A DNA stretch of 64,000 nucleotides. It comes from Actinomadura atramentaria DSM 43919. GTDB taxonomy: Bacteria > Actinomycetota > Actinomycetes > Streptosporangiales > Streptosporangiaceae. The stretch lies in NCBI RefSeq assembly GCF_000381885.1, contig NZ_KB907214.1, forward strand, positions 124,001 through 188,000, given 5' to 3'. The first letter of the stretch is position 1; each line of letters starts with the position of its first letter. The notes beneath the pieces were generated by a model. The model was not told the DNA's origin and did not search any database. It was given only the letters and a program-made list of their open reading frames with translations. The position numbers and the translations under genes are program-made. Shown here piece by piece: positions 61,306-64,000 of this stretch.

Positions 61306-62526
61306 ATGACCGACGCCCACGACGACCCGGCGCGGCCCGGCACACCCGACCCGGACCCCACCCCGAAACGCGGCCCGGCCCACCCCACCGGCCCCGCGGG
61401 CTCTACCGGCCCTGCGGGGCGGCCGGGCGCGCGCCCCGCGCCCGCCGGCGGGCAGGCCGGACGGACCGGCGGCCGAAGTGGGCAGGCGGGGAACGCCGGT
61501 GGGCAGGCCGGCGGCCGCGTCGCCGGACGGGCAGGGCAGGTTGACGGGCTGACCGGGCAAGGCGACGGGCGAACCGAGTGCGGGGGCGAGCAGGCTCAGC
61601 GGGGCGAGCGCGCGGGCGGGCAGAGTGAGCGCGCTGGCGGGCAGGCTGGGCAGGCCGGCGGGCGAACCGAGCGCGCAGGCAAGCATGCCCGGCGGGGCGA
61701 GCGCGCGGGCGAGCAGGCCGGGCGCGCGGGCGAGCAGGCCGGGCAGGCCGGGCGCACGGACGGGCCGGACGGGCCGGGCGGGCGCGCTGGCGGGCCGGGC
61801 GGGCGCGCTGGCGGGCCGGCCGGGCGCGCAGGCGAGCAGGGCGGGCGCGCAGGCGAGCAGGGCGGGCGCGCGGGTGGGCCGGCCGGGCGCGCTGGCGGGC
61901 CGGGCGGGCGCGCTGGCGCGCCGGGCGGGCGGACGGGGCGGGCGGGCGGACGGGGCGGACGGGGGATGGATGTCCGGCGGGAGCGGCGGGAGCGGACGCG
62001 GGCGGCGCTGCTCACCGCCGCGCGGCGGCTGTGGGCCGAGCGCGGCATCCACGGCGCGTCCCTAGACGACATCGCCGCGGCGGCCGGACTCACCAAGGGC
62101 GCGGTGTACTCCAACTTCACCGGCAAGACCGATCTCGTCCTCGCCCTGATGGAACGCTGCACGGCCGACCAGGCGGGTCCGCTCGCGGGCGGCCCGCAAC
62201 CCGCGCGCGCCGCGGACGGCACCGCCGACGACGACCGCGTCCCCGCGATGCTGCTCGTGGAGTTCTGGCTGTACGGGATGCGCGACTACGCGGCGGGCTG
62301 GCGCGTCGCCGACTGGTGGGCCGAGCGCCGCGAGCGCCTGGCCGAAGGACTGGCCACCGAGGCCGGGGGCCACGGGGACGGAGACGACGCCGCCGCGACC
62401 CGCGCCGCCCTCGCGCTGGCCCTGGACATCGGCGTCTCGTTCCAGCACCTGCTGGACCCGGACCGCGTCCCGGCGAACCTGTACGCCGAGGGCCTCCGCC
62501 TCATGCTCGGCGACACGACCCCCTGA
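61306..62526 (+). CDS. TetR-family regulator with repeat-rich N-terminal extension
   Basis: ATG 61306 gives 406 residues; ATG 61966 gives 186, the normal TetR size. The HTH is at the start of the short form (AALLTAARRLWAERGIHGAS, then LDDIAAAAGLTKGAVYSNFTGKTDL). The ligand-binding domain follows and ends NLYAEGLRLMLGD. The first 220 residues of the long form are a Gly/Ala/Arg/Gln repeat with no fold. The binding site before 61966 is only a G-run, so which start is used is unclear. It is divergent from the dehydrogenase operon. Confidence 0.75.
   Translation: MTDAHDDPARPGTPDPDPTPKRGPAHPTGPAGSTGPAGRPGARPAPAGGQAGRTGGRSGQAGNAGGQAGGRVAGRAGQVDGLTGQGDGRTECGGEQAQRGERAGGQSERAGGQAGQAGGRTERAGKHARRGERAGEQAGRAGEQAGQAGRTDGPDGPGGRAGGPGGRAGGPAGRAGEQGGRAGEQGGRAGGPAGRAGGPGGRAGAPGGRTGRAGGRGGRGMDVRRERRERTRAALLTAARRLWAERGIHGASLDDIAAAAGLTKGAVYSNFTGKTDLVLALMERCTADQAGPLAGGPQPARAADGTADDDRVPAMLLVEFWLYGMRDYAAGWRVADWWAERRERLAEGLATEAGGHGDGDDAAATRAALALALDIGVSFQHLLDPDRVPANLYAEGLRLMLGDTTP
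61430..61960. repeat. GC-rich imperfect tandem repeat (about 15-18 bp units)
   Basis: Units such as GCGCGCTGGCGGGCCGGG and GCGCGCAGGCGAGCAGGG repeat imperfectly for about 500 bases. In the TetR frame they encode GRAGGPG, GRAGEQG and similar steps. All three codon frames stay open because no unit contains a stop. Confidence 0.75.
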
Positions 62527-62569
62527 CCACCCCCGCAGGGCCGCGCGCCACCGCGCGCGGTCCGCGGTG

Positions 62570-63967
62570 TCACTGCGCGTCGAGCAGCGGGATGTCGTCG
62601 GGGCCGCCGTCGGGCTGCTCGGTCGTCGGGGGCAGCGACGGGTCGGGCGCCGGGCGCTCGTCGGGCGGCGTGGCCTGCGCGCCGGCCCCGGAGCCGGGCA
62701 CGTCGTTCTCGTCGTCGCCCGCGGTGTCGTCGGACACGATGGGCGGCGGCACGATCGTGCCGACCTCGAGAACGCCGCGCGCCTGCGCGTACACCTTCTC
62801 GAAGTTCGCGGCGTACGCGTTGTAGATCGCCGAGCCCTGCAGCGTCAGCATCGCCTCGTCGTTGTTGCGCAGCGCGTCGACCGTGTAGCTGTGGCTGCCC
62901 GTCAGGACGACGCTGGTCTTCTTGCCGCCGTAGATCCCGTCGATGAGCAGGTACTTGGAGTGCGCCGGGTGCGCGCTGCCGCCGGAGAAGTAGTGGACGG
63001 TCGGTCCGCCGTGGAGGCCGGGCACCTGCAGCGCCTTCGCGACGCTCTCGCCGATGCTGCCCGTCGCGATGCGGACGTCGCAGCCCGCCGCGTCCAGGGC
63101 CGACAGCTTCCGCGCGACGGCCGTCCGCGTGAACAGCCCGCTGGAGAGCCGGATCTTCGTCCCGCCGACGCAGCTCACACGGTTCAGCACGTCCACGATC
63201 GGGTCGCTGCCCGTCTTCGGGAAGAAGCTGACCGAGCGGGAGCCCGACGTGACCGTCCGCCAGTAGTTCGTGTTCGGCGTCTTCTTCGCCAGGTCGTAGA
63301 AGTACGAGCGGTAGGCGCCGTAGAGCTTCGCGTCCGTCATCGTGTACGCGTCGTTGAACTGGTTATACATGCCGCCGGTCGCGTTGCCGGACGTCTGCAC
63401 GACCACGTTCTTCGAGTCGTAGGTCTTGGAGAACGCGTAGAACTTGTTGTGGTTCTTCGCCCACGTCTTGGACGACGCCCCGCGCGCGATGCAGCCCTCG
63501 TTTTTTGGGCACAGCGTGACCCACGACGACTTCGACGTGTTCGTGCCGAGCGCCTTCTTGAGCGTGGTGTACGTCTCGGGCTTCTTGCTGAGGGTGTCGG
63601 TGTCCAGGACGATCCGGACCTTCACCCCGCGCTGGTGGGCCTCGACGAGGTACCGCGCCATCGCGGTCGTCTGCAGCCGGAACAGCGCGACGTCGATCTC
63701 CGCGCCCTTCGGCGTGGCCCGGATCAGCTTCTTGATGTAGAGGTCCAGCTCCCCCGCCTGCTGGACGCCGCCGGTCGGCGTGTTGAACCGCGGCCCCTCC
63801 GCGACGTACGTCCGCGGCGTCTGCCACGGCGTCTGGGCCGGCTTGAGCCACTTCGGATTCGGCTTCGCCGCGAGCGCGGCCGACGCGCCGCCCGCGGCGG
63901 CGGTCTCCAGCGAAGCCACCGCGGCCGCGGTCAGCAGCCCTCCGACGACGAACGACAACGCACGCAT
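62570..63967 (-). CDS. Secreted phospholipase D-like protein
   Basis: The product has 465 residues. ATG 63967 has GGTGAGGG upstream, and a signal peptide follows (ALSFVVGGLLTAAAVASLE). Two PLD-type HxK motifs are present: NHNKFYAFS and HPAHSKYLLID, each with the downstream Asn/Ser expected (SGNATGG; TGSHSY). The classic HKD ends are modified in the first copy (HNKF...), so phosphodiesterase activity is likely but not certain. A Cys pair (TLCPKNEGC) suggests a disulfide. The C-terminal 60 residues are Pro/Asp-rich. No neighbour shares its direction. Confidence 0.87.
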   Translation of the reverse strand: MRALSFVVGGLLTAAAVASLETAAAGGASAALAAKPNPKWLKPAQTPWQTPRTYVAEGPRFNTPTGGVQQAGELDLYIKKLIRATPKGAEIDVALFRLQTTAMARYLVEAHQRGVKVRIVLDTDTLSKKPETYTTLKKALGTNTSKSSWVTLCPKNEGCIARGASSKTWAKNHNKFYAFSKTYDSKNVVVQTSGNATGGMYNQFNDAYTMTDAKLYGAYRSYFYDLAKKTPNTNYWRTVTSGSRSVSFFPKTGSDPIVDVLNRVSCVGGTKIRLSSGLFTRTAVARKLSALDAAGCDVRIATGSIGESVAKALQVPGLHGGPTVHYFSGGSAHPAHSKYLLIDGIYGGKKTSVVLTGSHSYTVDALRNNDEAMLTLQGSAIYNAYAANFEKVYAQARGVLEVGTIVPPPIVSDDTAGDDENDVPGSGAGAQATPPDERPAPDPSLPPTTEQPDGGPDDIPLLDAQ

Positions 63968-64000
63968 GCGCGCCCTCACCCCATGAACAGTCAAGACCCC

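Noticed and set aside
61430-61960. CRISPR-like array
   Set aside because: Units are imperfect, 15-18 bp, without unique spacers; it is a simple GC-rich tandem repeat. No cas genes are present anywhere in the window.

Overview
The window is GC-rich and reads like actinomycete DNA. Coding is dense, GTG and TTG starts are common, and neighbouring genes often overlap by 4 bp. The families seen (DUF4192, SCO6880-type conjugation protein, XRE/2H pairs, SAM-dependent DUF574 methyltransferase, MAB_1171c-like protein) are typical of Streptosporangiales/Thermomonosporaceae such as Actinomadura. The genus is an inference.

Bases 1 to about 50.4 kb look like an integrative and conjugative element or an integrated plasmid. 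Its left end, integrase and replication gene are not in the window. Bases 1-9 kb hold small accessory genes: a DUF3085-like protein, an SSB-like OB-fold protein, two tandem DUF4192 proteins and zinc-ribbon-like proteins. Several hairpins occur here, including one repeated inverted-repeat element. At 8.4-14.6 kb a putative relaxosome gene faces a 1680-residue MobF relaxase-helicase across an AT-rich gap. At 14.6-19.8 kb comes a histidine phosphatase gene flanked by IS630-type ends, a frameshifted IS630-family transposase, then a divergent pair of secreted proteins (NucA/NucB-like DNase; a beta-rich protein with a ricin-like C-terminus) and gene fragments.

At 19.8-24.4 kb three paralogous XRE regulators lie in a row on the minus strand. 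They share nearly identical leaders and the array contains relics of lost copies; one XRE gene is paired with a 2H phosphoesterase. At 24.6-27.2 kb is a five-gene chain with start/stop overlaps (small ORF, DUF574 methyltransferase, DUF3307-like membrane protein, unknown protein, AraC-type protein). A PCMT-like methyltransferase follows, then a coupled SF2 helicase and STAND NTPase, which is the best candidate here for an undescribed defence module.

From 44.2 back to 33.4 kb on the minus strand runs the type IV secretion operon: pilin-like protein, single-pass membrane protein, TrbL/VirB6-like protein, SCO6880-like protein, VirB4-like ATPase, VirD4-like coupling protein, DUF4913-like protein, two DnaB-N-only proteins, a small protein and a lipoprotein. 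Divergent from it at 44.4-50.4 kb are an XRE regulator, ImmA/IrrE peptidase, MAB_1171c-like membrane protein, PAP2-like protein, a two-domain cell-wall hydrolase, a second regulator and a DUF1173 protein.

From about 51 kb the content is ordinary chromosome: an ahpCD peroxide-defence operon behind an OxyR-like site, a two-gene glycosyltransferase unit, guaA, a secreted M43-type metalloprotease, a broken AlkD-like gene, a GMC oxidoreductase with a succinate-semialdehyde dehydrogenase, a TetR regulator with a repeat-rich N-terminus, and a secreted phospholipase D-like protein. The element-chromosome junction probably lies in the gene-free stretch 50.43-51.07 kb. No tRNA, rRNA or CRISPR array was recognised.
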